Position numbers and translations under genes: made by a program
Assembly: GCA_026913215.1 (NCBI GenBank)
Contig: JAPTYK010000005.1
Coordinates: 62,001 to 126,000, forward strand
Origin: Streptomyces diastatochromogenes
GTDB taxonomy: Bacteria > Actinomycetota > Actinomycetes > Streptomycetales > Streptomycetaceae
Reading direction: 5' to 3'
Length of the DNA stretch: 64,000 nt
Shown here: one piece after another, positions 33,760-44,287 of the stretch
Layout: each line of letters begins with the position of its first letter
Position numbering within the stretch: position 1 is the first letter of the stretch
Notes under the pieces: model-generated
Database searches by the model: none
What the model was told of the DNA's origin: nothing
Seen by the model: the letters and a program-made list of their open reading frames with translations, nothing else

Positions 33760-34703
33760 CAGACGATGCCCTCGTAGAACTCGACGTCCGCGAACAGGGA
33801 CGTGCCGCCGTCCACGCGCAGGTCACCGGTGGGCGCCTTGTACATGTACGTCTGGATGGTCAGGCGCTGGGTGGTGCCGCGCATCGCGACGGGGATCGCG
33901 AGGTTGTCCCCCAGGACCACGGTGTTGCGGCGGGTGCCGTTGCCCTGGTCGTCGTCGATGTAGGTGTCCTGGCCGAGGATGGCCGCGGAGCCCGTCCCCA
34001 GGACGGTCTGCATCCGCGCGAAGACGTCCGCCTTGGTCAGCCGCAGCCCGGCGATGGTGATCATCACCCTGGCGGAGACCGCCCAGGAGGGCACGGCCAC
34101 GTTCCACGTCGCCACCGAGGGCCAGTTGTGCCACTTGTTGTCGGAGTAGGTCAGGTCGGAGGCGGTGGAGGGGAAGACGCTGTACAGGGTGCGGTCCTTG
34201 CGCGGGTTACAGATCCTGCGCAGGTCGGTGATCATCGCGGCGGTGACCGTGCCGGTGTTGGCGGGCAGGGCGATCCGGGCCAGCGGGATCGCGGAGTATC
34301 CCGCTGGCGGAGTGGTCGCGGTCGCCGACACCCCGGAGACGACGTCGAAGAAGACCACCGGGTCGGTGGCCGGGTCCTTGTTGCCCTCGTACTCCGGGTC
34401 CAGGACGCGCAGCACCACCATGTCGGTGCGCGCGGTGGCCCCGGTGGGCGCGATGTTCACCACGGCTGTGCCGATGTTGTACGCGGTGTAGTGGCCCTGC
34501 CAGGAGGCGGCGCGCCCGCGGACGATGCCGGAGCCGTCGCCGACGAGGACGCCGCCGGCCGGGACGGTCAGCGGGGTGACCTTGAGGTCGTTGCCTTCGG
34601 TGACGCCCTCGGAGCCGCGGGCCAGGTCGCGGATCATCATGCGGAAGGTCTGGGCGCTGTGGGTCGCGCCGTTGGTGAGCAGGGGCGCCGGGGCCAGGGT
34701 CAT
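33759..34703 (-). CDS. tail/baseplate-associated protein, 314 aa
   Basis: MTLAPAPLLTNGATHSAQTF, then GVTEGNDLKVTPLTVPAGGV, a pattern seen in actinophage distal tail proteins that bind the fibre. The C-terminal half is beta-rich (VPSWAVSARVMITIAG, TTQRLTIQTYMYKAP). Start chosen at the ATG after GAGGAG; the open frame extends upstream. The function is inferred from its place between the distal tail protein and hub genes. Confidence 0.65.
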   Translation of the reverse strand: MTLAPAPLLTNGATHSAQTFRMMIRDLARGSEGVTEGNDLKVTPLTVPAGGVLVGDGSGIVRGRAASWQGHYTAYNIGTAVVNIAPTGATARTDMVVLRVLDPEYEGNKDPATDPVVFFDVVSGVSATATTPPAGYSAIPLARIALPANTGTVTAAMITDLRRICNPRKDRTLYSVFPSTASDLTYSDNKWHNWPSVATWNVAVPSWAVSARVMITIAGLRLTKADVFARMQTVLGTGSAAILGQDTYIDDDQGNGTRRNTVVLGDNLAIPVAMRGTTQRLTIQTYMYKAPTGDLRVDGGTSLFADVEFYEGIV

Positions 34704-34717
34704 GAGTTCGCTCCTCC

Positions 34718-35608
34718 TCAGAGGGTGGGCCAGGCCGGTCGCCAGGAGACGGCGAGGCGGGCGGTGTTGGTGGGGTCGGTGGCCGTCCAGCGCAGTTCGC
34801 TGCGGCCGGGCGGCAGGCTGAAGGTGTCCAGGCGGCTGGTGCCGGTCAGCGGGACGTTGCCGCCGTTGCTGCGCAGCACGGAGCGCCAGGTGGGCCGGGT
34901 GTCGATCTCGACCCAGTCGCCGGCCGGGATGGTCGTGGTCATCTCCAGGCGGCGGCCGGACTCGACGTGGGTGATCGCCGGGTTGGCGCAGGGGCCGGTG
35001 ATGCGCAGGACGGGCCAGGTGGGGGCGGTGCCGTCGACGTCGATCCAGCCGGGCCGCACGGCCTGGCCGGGGGCCGGGTTGACCACGATGGGGGCGACGA
35101 CGGGCGCGGTGAAGCCGCCGCCGGAGATCATGCCGAGCGGGATCGTGATGCGCTGCAGGTCCTCGCCGTAGTAGAGCTGGTCGGCGGCAAGGAACTCCAG
35201 GTCGAGCGGGATCCATCCGTGGATGAGCGCGGTCAGGTCCGCCTCGCACTTGCGCAGCCGTCCCAGCAGGACGCGCACGTCGCGGCCCGGGAACTTCACG
35301 CGCAGCTCCGTGGTGGCGCCGCCGGTCAGGCGCAGCTTCGTCTCGTTGTGGACCCGCTGGAGGTCGGCGAGGATGTCCAGGGCGCGGTCGGGCTCGCCGG
35401 GCGTCTTGATGGCCGCGTCGATGCGGACCGTGCGGCCGGCGTAGTAGTCGGCACCGAGCCAGATGCCGTCGGAGGTGGGCGGCTCCACGTCGGCGGTGCG
35501 TACGTCGGCCCGCCCCAGGCCCTCGATCGCGGCGATCGGCACCGGTGTGCGGGTGCCGATGACGACGCCTCCGAGTTCGTGCTGGAAGTCGTTCAGGACG
35601 GCGCTCAT
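34718..35608 (-). CDS. distal tail protein (Dit-like), 296 aa
   Basis: FQHELGGVVIGTRTPVPIAA, VRTADVEPPTSDGIWLGADYYAGRTV and GWIPLDLEFLAADQLYYGE fit the siphovirus distal tail family, with a C-terminal galectin-like part (RITGPCANPAITHVESGRRL). It lies immediately after the tape-measure gene, where Dit is normally encoded. The ATG overlaps the tape measure end. Confidence 0.75.
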   Translation of the reverse strand: MSAVLNDFQHELGGVVIGTRTPVPIAAIEGLGRADVRTADVEPPTSDGIWLGADYYAGRTVRIDAAIKTPGEPDRALDILADLQRVHNETKLRLTGGATTELRVKFPGRDVRVLLGRLRKCEADLTALIHGWIPLDLEFLAADQLYYGEDLQRITIPLGMISGGGFTAPVVAPIVVNPAPGQAVRPGWIDVDGTAPTWPVLRITGPCANPAITHVESGRRLEMTTTIPAGDWVEIDTRPTWRSVLRSNGGNVPLTGTSRLDTFSLPPGRSELRWTATDPTNTARLAVSWRPAWPTL

Positions 35609-38600
35609 CGGTGGCGCACCCCTCCCCGCTGGGCGCGGCGGACCTGGTAGCCGACCGCGGCAACGATCTGCTGTTCGGTGGCCCCGGGCCGGTCGATCTG
35701 GATGGTCTGGTTTCCGATCAGCGGGGCGGCCTGCTGGATGACGACGACCTGGACCCGCCCGGCGTTGGCGTCCTGCCGGCCGGTGAGGGCGTAGCCGAAG
35801 CGGTCGGCGACGTCGTTGAGGACGGCGGTGGCGCGCGGGCGCTTGTTCAGCCCGAGCGGCACGTACGCCTCGCCGTGTGTGCTCGGCTCGGCGAAGCGGA
35901 CCAGGCCGCCGCTGGTGGCGTAGATGCCCTCACGGATCCCGCCGTCCTCGTAGGCGAGCCCCTTCTTGGCCTTGGCGAGGTCGGACAGCAGTCGCTCGGA
36001 GCGAGAGCCGAGCGCGGACTTGATCTGCGAGGTGGCCTTCCCGGCCACCGTGATGATCTCTTCCTCGTCGAGGCCGGTCTTGTCGGCGATGGTGTGGATG
36101 CCGGTGGTCTTCGACGTGGTCGCGCCGATGATCTTCACGAGGGTGGCGAGCTGGTCGTCCGAGAGCAGCGCCCCGGCCTGGCGGGAGGCGTCGTTGCCGG
36201 CCTTGGCCTTCTTCTTGTCCTTGACCGCCTGGGCGGCGAGGTCGGCCGCGTCCTGGTCGCCCTGCTCGGCGAGCCGGGCGGCGAGGTCGCCATACCCGGA
36301 CGCGGCGAGCTTGGAGAGGTTGTTCTGGAAGGCGGTCTGGTCCTTGACCGCCGTCTTGAGCTGGCCGGTGTAGTCGCCCAGGCTCGCCTTGGACGCCTCC
36401 GCGAGAGCGCGCAGGTCTTTGGCCATCTGCTTGACGTACTTGCCCGAGCCGGTGGCCATCTTCCGGGTGAGCGCGACGCCGTCCTCGCCCATCTCCTCGA
36501 GCGCCTTGGCGACGTCCGTGCCCGCGCGGCTGGCAACCGTGGCCAGGTCGCGGCGCCAGCGCGACATCGTCTTCGTCGTCGAGCGGAGCTTCTTGATGAA
36601 GATGTTGAGGTCGAAGTTGCCCTTCTTGTTCTGCGACTCCCCCGCGATGGAGGAGACGGTGGTGTACGAGGCCGGGGTGTAGGAGAAGTCGGACAGGCCG
36701 CCGTCCACGCCGCCGCCGGCGTACCAGGAGATGCCGGAGGGGTCGCCGCCCAGGCGTCGCACGATCTCCTCGGTGATCCGGCGCGAGCGCGGGCGGGCCG
36801 AGGCCCGGAAAGGCACGTATCCCTCGCCCTGGGTCTCGCTCTCCCCCCATACGCGGTAGGAGCCCGCCGGGGCGATCTGAGCGACGTGCTGGTTGGGGAC
36901 GTCGCCCGGCGAGGTGCCGCCGCCCGCGAAGTGGCGGATGCCGCCGCCGGCGTAGAAGTCGACGACGCCGCCCTTGGCCCAGTGGCCCATGCCCGCGATG
37001 TGCGGGCTGCCGTCGGAGTTGACGCCGTCGTAGGAGATGCCGATGTGGACGGTCTTGCCGTACAGACCGTTGATGGCGCCCTGGATGGAGCCGATGGCGG
37101 AGGTGGGCGTGCCGGTGGGGATGGTGATCGTGACGGACTTGCCGTTGGTGCCCTGGATCTTGAAGCCCAGGTCCTCGAGCGCCTTGCGGGCGTCGGCGGT
37201 CAGGGCCTTCATCGTGACGGTCTTGCCCTGCGTGCCCATGATCTTCTGCTGGAGGGTCTGCAGGTTGGCGATGCCCGCGGACGTCAGGGCGTTGACCTTG
37301 ACGTTCTTGTTGGGGACCGCGCTCATCTTCTGGATGAGGGCGTCGAGCTGCCCGCGGGCGGCGGCCGTCGGCGCGGTGATCTTGTACTCGCGGGTGCCGG
37401 GGATCAGCTCGATCTGGTACCCGAGGTCCTTCAGCTCCTTCTGGGCTTTCTCCCCCAGCGCGTCGACGGTGATGGTCTTGGCCTTGGGCAGCCGCGCGTA
37501 CTCGGCCTGCACGGCCAGGAGTTCGGCGAGGGCCTCGTCCATGCCCTTGGTCTGGAGCAGGATGCTGACCTGGCCGGGGATCAGGCCCATGGCATCGGCG
37601 ACCCGCTGGGCCGCGTCGCCGGTGATGCCGTACTGCCCGAGCAGCTTGAGCGCGGCGGTACGCGCCTTGTCCATCTCCCCCTGGGCGGCCTTGAGTGAGG
37701 CCGGGAGGTCCTGGCCCTGCTTCTGGGCGAAGTCGAACGAGGCGATCGCGCTGGAGGCTGCCGCGTCGCCGATGCTGTTGAGGCTGCTGAAAAGCTGCTG
37801 CCCGTTCCGCGACGTGGTGTTGAGCGTCCCGTTCAGCCCGAGCAGCGTCTTGCCGTAGTCGCCGGACTTCTTGATCTGGTCGTCGACGGCCTCGCCGGCG
37901 TTGAGGATCGCCTCGTTGAGGCGGGCCTGTGCCGCCTGCACGCTGACGGACCCGCCGCCCAGAAGGTCCAGGGCCTCCTTCAGCGAGCGGGTGCGCTGGT
38001 CGGCGTCGGCAGTACGGTCGGCGAGCCCGCCGACGGCCAGCTTGAGCTTGTCGTACGCGCTCAGCGCCCTGCCGGAAGGATTCTGCGCCTCGGCGAGCCG
38101 CTTGGCGTCCTTGACGCCCGCCTCCATCTCGCCGCGCATCGACTTCAGCGCGTCGGCGGCCTTCTTGTACCGCTCACCGGTGTCGGTGTACTCGAGCGTG
38201 GTGGCCTTGCCGCCGGCCTTGTCGACGTACTCCTTGTTGGCCTCAGCCAGGTCGCGGTACTTCTGCTCGAGCTTCTCCAGGCTGGTGCCCTGGCCGAGGT
38301 AGGCGTCGGTGAGCGTCGACATGGAGACGCCCGACTTCTCCAGGACGTCGACCAGGCGCTCCTTGCTGTCGTGGAGCTTGTAGTCGATGAGCGTCTGGGC
38401 GGCGGCGGCCCGCACGTTCGCGTCGATCACGCCGCCGGAGTCGCGCAGCGCCCGGGTGAGGTCGGCGATGCGCTGCTGGTGTTCGGCGGCGGCCTGGGCG
38501 GCCTTCTGCTGCTGGGCGGCGAGGAAGCCCAGACCGACGGTGATGCCGGCCAGTGCCAGGCCCCACGGTCCGCCCATGGCGCCCATCAGGCCGGTCATCG

Positions 38601-40808
38601 CGCCGCGAAGGCCGGTGCCCGCGCCCGGGTGATGCCGTTGAGGGTGCCGGTGAAGCCCGATCCGGCCGAGGAGGCGGTCCGGAAGGACGAAGCCATCGCG
38701 CCGATGATCGGGACCCGGGTCTGCAGCACCGCGAACGCGGCGCCGTACCGGGTGATCGACTGGCCGGAGGCGGCGGCGAGGCTGCGCTGCACGGCCATCT
38801 GCGCGTTGAGGCTGCTCATGGCGCCGGTCACCCGGCCGCTGATGGTGCTGGCGACGCCGGACATGACGGGGCCCACCCGGCGGAACAGGAGCAGCCCGAA
38901 CAGGGCGGTCTGCACTGGGCCGGGCAGGGACCCGAAGAGGCTCACCAGCCCGCCGACGAGGTGTCCGATCGGGACCAGGACGGTGGAGAGCGCCTCGACG
39001 GCGGTGGCCGCGGCGTCCAGGACGAGCACGACGACGTCCAGGGCGTTGGCGGCCCCGTCGGTCTGGCTGCCGAGGTCGGCGAACGCCTCGGCGATCGGGG
39101 TGACGCCGTCGCCGACGTTGCGCAGCACGACCATCAGCGCCTGGCCGACGCTGATGAGGATGTGCAGGCCGTCGGCGAGTGCCGTCTGCCCCAGCGCCTT
39201 CAGCGGCTCCAGGAGTTCCTTGGCCTGGTCGACCAGACCGCCGAGACCGGCGTGGGCCTGCGCGGCCAGGTCCGGGCCGAACAGTGTGGCCAGGTCCCGG
39301 GCGTATCCGATCGCGCCGGTGATGTACGGCGTGGCCTTGGCCATGCCGGAGGTGAGGCCGCGGGTGAGCCACTCCAGGCCGGGTGCGAGCCCCTCGTAGA
39401 TCTCCAGGCCGGTCTGCCTGGTCTGCTTCTTGAGCAGGACCATCGCGCCCGCGAGACCCTGGTTCTTGGCCGCCGCGATGGTGGCCGCCGCCCCGTTGGC
39501 GTTGACCGCCTGGTTGAGGTTGTCGAAGCTGACGACGCCCTGGTGCGCCAAGGCGATCGCACCGGAAAGTGCAGGCTTTCCAAATGCTTTTGCCGCAGCG
39601 GCCGTGAAATCCTGCTGCGTCATCTCGTGCTGAGCGTGGCTCAGTTTGTCGATGACGTACCGAAGCCCCTTAAAACGTCCCTGGGCATCCCATGCCTCGA
39701 TGCCCATTTCTTGCAGACCTTCGGTCATCTGCTTCGTGGGCTTTGCGAGGTTGGTAAAAATACCTCGGAGGGTGGTTCCGGCGGTCTGGCCGAGAATACC
39801 GGCCTTACCGAGCATACCGACCGCAGCGGCGGCCTCTTCCATGGAAACGCCCAGGCCATGAGCCACAGGCCCGGCGTATTTCATCGCGTAATAAATATCG
39901 ATGACGTCGCCGGACGCGGCGTTTGCGGTGGCCGCGAGAATATCCGCCGCACGGCCCGCCTTGTCCGCGCCCATGGCGAATTGGTCCATCATGTCGCCGA
40001 GATATTTAGCGGAATCAGCGGCGTTTACATTGGCGGCTGCCGAAAGTTGAAGGGACGCCCGGGTCGCACTAATGGACTGGTCGGTGCGGAAACCCGCTTT
40101 CGCCAATTCCACCATGGCCTCGGCGGCTCCGGAGGCGGTGGCGGTGGGCAGCGTCATATCGGCGCCCAGGGCCTTCGCGGTGGCCGAGGCGCGCTGCATC
40201 TGCGCGGCGGACGCGCCGGTGACCGCCCCGAAGGTGGCCATCCCGCGCTGGTACTCGTTGCCGTTCTCGATCAGCTCGTGCAGGCCCAGGACGAGGCCGC
40301 CGCCCGCCAACAGGCCGGTCAGGCCCGCCAGTTCGCTGCGCAGGCGCCGGGAAGCGGACTCGGTCTCGTGCAGCGAGCGGGCACCGTTGCGGCCGACGCT
40401 GCCGAGCCGGCCGTCGGCGTTGCGGGCGGCCCGGGCGAGCGCGGCGAGATCGTTGGTCGCGGTGCGCAACTGGCGCGACATCGCCCGCAGGTCGTTGGCG
40501 GACGACTGGGCGGCGCGGGCGTTGGCGCGCTGCGCGGTGGCCGCGCGGTTGGCGTCCGTGCCGAGGCGGCGCAGGTCGCGGGCGGCGCCGGAGGCCCCGG
40601 TGCGCAGGGTGCGCAGGGGGCGGCGGCGCCGCGCAGCCCGGCGCCGAGCGTACGGATGGAGCGGTCGCCGGCGCCCAGACGGCCCAGTTCCCGGCGGACC
40701 GAGGCGAGGTCGCGGGAGGCCCTGAGCTTCGCGGCGCGAGCGGCTCAGGGTGCGTACGAGCCCGTCGCCGTTGCCGGTCAGGGCAACGGAGAGGTTCCAG
40801 GCGACCAC
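35605..40808 (-). CDS. tail tape-measure protein, about 1734 aa, frame-broken
   Basis: It sets tail length. The first part (737 residues) has long helical stretches (ANDLRAMSRQLRTATNDLAA, VTGASAAQMQRASATAKAL), a TP901-type core (LAKPTKQMTEGLQEMGIEAW), and hydrophobic segments (VQTALFGLLLFRRVGPVM). The second part starts GLRGAMTGLMGAMGGPWG after a one-base loss near 38620; 5204 bases plus one gives 1735 codons. Early residues (about 26-75) read better in another frame (LRASRDLASVRRELGRLG). GTG start after AAGGAGAG. The stretch 39550-40100 is AT-richer. Confidence 0.9.
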
Positions 40809-40832
40809 CGCGCCGCTCTCCTTCCGCGTCGC

Positions 40833-41755
40833 TTAGGGGCGGTGATCCCGGCGGTGGTGCGCCCGGGTGCGCAGTTCGTGCACGGCTCTGGGGAGGAGGC
40901 CGACCTTCACGCCGTAGCCGTGCTGGCCCTCGGGCACGTGGTCGCGCTCGTGGGCGATGAGTTCGCAGCCCGGGCAGCGGGAGGTGGTGCCGACGTAGGC
41001 GAAGCGGTCGCCGCCGGCCTCCTCGTCCCACTCCTCGCCGCGGGTGCCGCACTCGGGGCAGGTGTGCCGCTGCAGCTCCCGGTAGGCCAGCGCCTTGGCC
41101 CGGTCCCCCGGGGTCCAGGTGCCGTCCCCGCCGTGGAAGGCGCTGTGCGGGATGCCCCAGCGGTCACACAGCTCCAGCTCGGCCCTCAGCTGCGGGTCGG
41201 CCCGGAGCCTTTTCCCCAGTCGGACCGCTTGGTGTTCTGCGCGGCGAGCGCGGCCTGGAAGAGTTCGACCCGGTCGGCCATGCCCCAGGTGGCGAGCAGT
41301 TCGGCGGCGTCGTCCTCGGTCATACCGTCGACGCTGGCCGCGGAGATGAGGGCGGCGGGGAACGTGTCCTCGTTCCAGTCGCTGCCCGTCTCGCTCTGCT
41401 CCTCGGTCGGCGGGTGCTGCTTGACCAGCTCACCGAAGGTGTCGCCGGGCAGCGCGCGGAAGACGAGGACTTCGCAGTCGGCCTCGTACGCGGCACGGGC
41501 CTCGGCGAGCGCGGTCTCGGCGGCCTTCGCCTCCTTGGCCAGGGCCGCGTTGGTGGGGTCGGCCTCGACGAGCTGCTGCAGGCTCTTGGCCTCCCGGCGG
41601 GCCTCCTCGAACCGGTCGCGGATCTCGGCGTCCTGCCACAGGTAAAGCGGGACCTCGGCGGCCTTGCGGCTCCGGAGCCGGGCCATCTTGGCGGCCCAGT
41701 GCGCGTCGGCGGCCACTGCCGCGGCCGGGGGCTCGTTGTGGACGGCGGCGCTCAC
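40833..41755 (-). CDS. tail assembly chaperone gpGT, produced by -1 frameshift
   Basis: Joined at G-GGA-AAA (41210-41216): the -1 frame continues as RLRADPQLRAELELCDRWGI, then two zinc pairs (CPECGTRGEEW, CPGCELIA) and ends HHRRDHRP at 40833. Lambda-type siphoviruses make gpG and gpGT like this to chaperone the tape measure. The T part ends 25 bp before the tape-measure start, as expected. Confidence 0.85.
41186..41755 (-). CDS. tail assembly chaperone gpG, 189 aa
   Basis: The zero-frame product: MSAAVHNEPPAAAVAADAHW, a helical coil (RDRFEEARREAKSLQQLVEA, KAAETALAEARAAYEADCEV), DTFGELVKQHPPTEEQ, VDGMTEDDAAELLATWGM, stopping at GSGPTRS after the slippery site. GTG start overlaps the major tail protein stop (GTGA). 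Confidence 0.85.
   Translation of the reverse strand: MSAAVHNEPPAAAVAADAHWAAKMARLRSRKAAEVPLYLWQDAEIRDRFEEARREAKSLQQLVEADPTNAALAKEAKAAETALAEARAAYEADCEVLVFRALPGDTFGELVKQHPPTEEQSETGSDWNEDTFPAALISAASVDGMTEDDAAELLATWGMADRVELFQAALAAQNTKRSDWGKGSGPTRS
41210..41216 (-). promoter_or_regulatory. programmed -1 ribosomal frameshift slippery heptamer
   Basis: On the minus strand G-GGA-AAA fits X-XXY-YYZ and lies nine codons before the gpG stop, in correct phase. Slippage joins gpG to the gpT frame. Confidence 0.85.
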
Positions 41756-42291
41756 TTGGCCAGCTCCTTCTTCGCTGCGGCGGCGGTGCCGGCGCCGACG
41801 GCGGGAACGGCGAGGCCCTGGGCGGGGCGGCGGGTGATGGTGAACTTGGTCTCGAACTTGGCCGCTTCGTTGTCCGTGGTGAAGGCGGGCGACTGGGAGC
41901 CCACGCGTACCGGGAAGACGTCCATCGACTTCGACTGCGGGACGTCGCCCTTGCGCAGGATCACGACGTTGCCGACGGTCCCCTTCTTCAGCAGCTCCTC
42001 GATCAGGTCGGTGACCTTGTCCTCGTAGAAGGTCAGCGAGGAGTCCTCCGCCTTGTCGGAGCCGGGGATAGAGGAGTCGAAGTCGTCGCCCATGTCGGGC
42101 GTCTCGATGCTTTGGTTCTCCAAGGTGAAGCCGGAGATGTTGGCGATCGCGGCGGACAGGTTGGTGCTGCCGTCCAGCTCCTGGCGGGTCGGCTTGAGGC
42201 CAACCTCGTCGGCGATGGTCGGCACCCACAGGAAGACGGAGACGCCGCGCCGGGAGAACTTCTCGACCGGCTTGGCGATGGGCAGTGCCAT
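41752..42291 (-). CDS. major tail protein, 179 aa
   Basis: MALPIAKPVEKFSRRGVSVF, then LTFYEDKVTDLIEELLKKGT, GNVVILRKGDVPQSKSMDVF and FETKFTITRRPAQGLAVP match the Ig-like beta-sandwich subunits of siphovirus tail tubes. It precedes the chaperone genes and follows the tail terminator, the standard order. Confidence 0.8.
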   Translation of the reverse strand: MALPIAKPVEKFSRRGVSVFLWVPTIADEVGLKPTRQELDGSTNLSAAIANISGFTLENQSIETPDMGDDFDSSIPGSDKAEDSSLTFYEDKVTDLIEELLKKGTVGNVVILRKGDVPQSKSMDVFPVRVGSQSPAFTTDNEAAKFETKFTITRRPAQGLAVPAVGAGTAAAAKKELAK

Positions 42292-42400
42292 GAAAAGAGG
42301 CCCCTCGGGTCTGAGCGTGTCAGAGCAGGTCGGCCACCGGGTGGTGGTGGCACGTCCGCGAAGGGGCCGCCGCGGTGCGGGAGTGCGGCCGGGGGTGCTG

Positions 42401-42832
42401 CTATCCGGCCGGGGTCCAGTAGAGCTGGAACCTGATCACATACAAAACGATAACCGCGCTCGGGTCGTCCTCCGGGCCAGCGTCGAGGGCCAGTTCGCGG
42501 GCGTAGCAGGTCCACCCGGGCACGGTCAGAGCGTGCTGCCAGGCGCCGCGGTCGTCGCGGCCGAGGACGCCGGCGCGGACGCGGTCGGCGAGCCACTCGG
42601 CCTGGGCGTGCGTACGGGCGACGCAGTCGACCTGGTAGGTGGTGGTGCTGTCCTCGTGGCGGTCGGTGAGCGGCGCCCCGTCCAGGGTCAGGGTCAGCGA
42701 GCGCAGGACCGAGTACGGCGGCTCGGCCGCCTTGCCGTCGCTCGTGGGCAGCGTGCCGGTGCCGCACGGCTTGCCGGTCGCGTCGGCGATCAGCAGCTCC
42801 AGGGCCTGGGTGACGAGACGGCGTTCGATCAC
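42401..42832 (-). CDS. tail terminator / completion protein, 143 aa
   Basis: MIERRLVTQALELLIADATG, SVLRSLTLTLDGAPLTDR, TTTYQVDCVARTHAQAEWLAD, ending VIRFQLYWTPAG: the size and fold pattern of actinophage tail terminator proteins, which cap the tail tube. Overlaps the preceding gene by ATGA. Confidence 0.7.
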   Translation of the reverse strand: MIERRLVTQALELLIADATGKPCGTGTLPTSDGKAAEPPYSVLRSLTLTLDGAPLTDRHEDSTTTYQVDCVARTHAQAEWLADRVRAGVLGRDDRGAWQHALTVPGWTCYARELALDAGPEDDPSAVIVLYVIRFQLYWTPAG

Positions 42833-43235
42833 GAGAACGCCCCCATCGCGGCGGTCGCGATCCGCTCGGCGAACCGCGGCTGGATCAGGGCGAGTGCCGG
42901 GGCGACGTGCGGAAAGGGCGGCTGCGCGTACACCCGGCCCAAGGAGTCGGCTCCGTAGAAGCCCAGTTCCAGGCGGCGGCCCTGGGGCGCGAAGGTGCCG
43001 ACCGTGGCGGTGGCGCCGTTGCGGCGGGGCGGACCTGGACCTGCCAACTGGCCCGGTAGCGGCCGGTGATGGCGTTCGGGCCGGGCCGTCCGCTGGCGGC
43101 GGCCTGGATGAGGGCCTGCAGCACCATCGCCTCGTGTCCGACGGCGCGGGCGGTGGCCGGCCCGACCCGGGCGGCGGCCTGGGCCATGGCTGCGGCGAGC
43201 TGGTCGGCGTCGGTGAACTTGCGGGCGCGGCTCAT
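42829..43235 (-). CDS. HK97 gp10-like minor tail / connector protein, about 135 aa, one frame break
   Basis: MSRARKFTDADQLAAAMAQA, GHEAMVLQALIQAAASGRPG, ITGRYRASWQVQV fits the gp10 family (tail-head joining). After about 43027 one base must be restored to continue as NGATATVGTFAPQGRRLELG and end IATAAMGAFS (136 codons). Confidence 0.7.
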
Positions 43236-43663
43236 GGGGCGGGGTCTTTCGGGTTGTTCTCGTCCAGCCAGGTCACGCGGACGGCGATGACGGTGGAGGC
43301 CAGGCCGGGCTGGGTGCACCGCCAGGTCCGGCCGATCAGGGCCGGGTCCTGGGCGGCGCGCAGTACGCGGACGGTGTCGTCGCGCTCGGCGACCGGGGCG
43401 CGGGGCGGGGTGAGGAGCCGGTAGGTGTTCTTGGGGTCGTCCGGGTAGGGCTGGCCGGCGACCGGCACGGTGATGCCGGGTGCGGCGGTGCTGTCGAGGA
43501 CCGCGCCCGGACCCTCGTAGAGGACGTGGGGTGCGGGCTCCTCGAGTTCGCCGGTGGCGGGGTTGAGGACGGGCGGCCCGGCGGGGCGGCTGATCTGGAT
43601 GGTGTCGCCCATGACCAGGTCCTCGACGAACGCGCCCAGGCCGCTGAGGTCCAGGAGGTTCAC
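43232..43663 (-). CDS. head-tail connector protein, DUF6093-like, 143 aa
   Basis: TIQISRPAGPPVLNPATGEL, VLYEGPGAVLDSTAAPGITV and DPALIGRTWRCTQPGLASTV resemble the head-completion/connector family annotated as DUF6093 in Streptomyces phages. Short overlaps with both neighbours show translational coupling. Confidence 0.65.
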   Translation of the reverse strand: MNLLDLSGLGAFVEDLVMGDTIQISRPAGPPVLNPATGELEEPAPHVLYEGPGAVLDSTAAPGITVPVAGQPYPDDPKNTYRLLTPPRAPVAERDDTVRVLRAAQDPALIGRTWRCTQPGLASTVIAVRVTWLDENNPKDPAP

Positions 43664-44040
43664 GGTGCACCTGCGGCCCAGTCGGCGAGCTGGCGGAGCA
43701 TCGCGGTGGTCAGTTCGGTGGGGCTGCCGTCGAGGTCGTCGCGGGCCAGGGCGGCCTGCTGCAGGCGGGCGGGGTCGATGCTCGCGAGGAACGCGGCGAT
43801 CGCCTCACCGGGCGGGGCCTCGCTGGCGACGGCGACCTGGGCGTAGCCGTCGAAGACCGCGCCGTCGACCGGCGGGCGGGCGTACAGCACGAGCAGCGGG
43901 GGCTGGTTGGCGCGGTGCTCGAGGGCGTAGCCGTTCAGCGACGCGGACAGGTCGTGCCCGTCGACGGTGACGGCGGCGCGTACGCCGTCGGTGGTGATGC
44001 GGACGGCGTGCAGGTCGTCGGCCAGGCTGGCCATGTTCAT
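43660..44040 (-). CDS. structural-module hypothetical protein, 126 aa
   Basis: MNMASLADDLHAVRITTDGV, VDGHDLSASLNGYALEHRAN, PLLVLYARPPVDGAVFDGYA, then SPTELTTAMLRQLADWAAG. Not recognised. Its place between capsid and connector genes, and the overlap with the connector gene (ATGA-type), suggest a head-completion or connector-associated protein. Confidence 0.55.
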   Translation of the reverse strand: MNMASLADDLHAVRITTDGVRAAVTVDGHDLSASLNGYALEHRANQPPLLVLYARPPVDGAVFDGYAQVAVASEAPPGEAIAAFLASIDPARLQQAALARDDLDGSPTELTTAMLRQLADWAAGAP

Positions 44041-44074
44041 GGGGTCCTCGTTCCGGTTGGGCGCGGCGCTGGGG

Positions 44075-44287
44075 CTACTCGTCGTCGTCCGCGGGTGGCT
44101 CGGGCTCGGCGCGCTCGGTGTCGGAGGAGACCGCGAAGCCGAAGGGGACGTCCTCGTCGGGTTCGTGGGCGGGCAGCGCCTTCAGCAGGGCCAGCGCGGT
44201 GGCCTCGGCGGCCTTGAGGGCGGCGGTGCTGCTCTGCCCCAGTTCGATGTCGATCTCGCGGCCGGGGGCGCGGACGGTCAGGCGCAT
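44075..44287 (-). CDS. small acidic protein, 70 aa
   Basis: MRLTVRAPGREIDIELGQSS, a helix TAALKAAEATALALLKALPA, and an acidic tail ERAEPEPPADDDE. Not recognised. Overlaps the upstream gene by 10 bp. Confidence 0.55.
   Translation of the reverse strand: MRLTVRAPGREIDIELGQSSTAALKAAEATALALLKALPAHEPDEDVPFGFAVSSDTERAEPEPPADDDE

Noticed and set aside
38553..41645. 1030-codon rightward open frame opposite the tape measure
   Set aside because: Antisense shadow of the tape measure and chaperone genes, which are clearly coding on the other strand.
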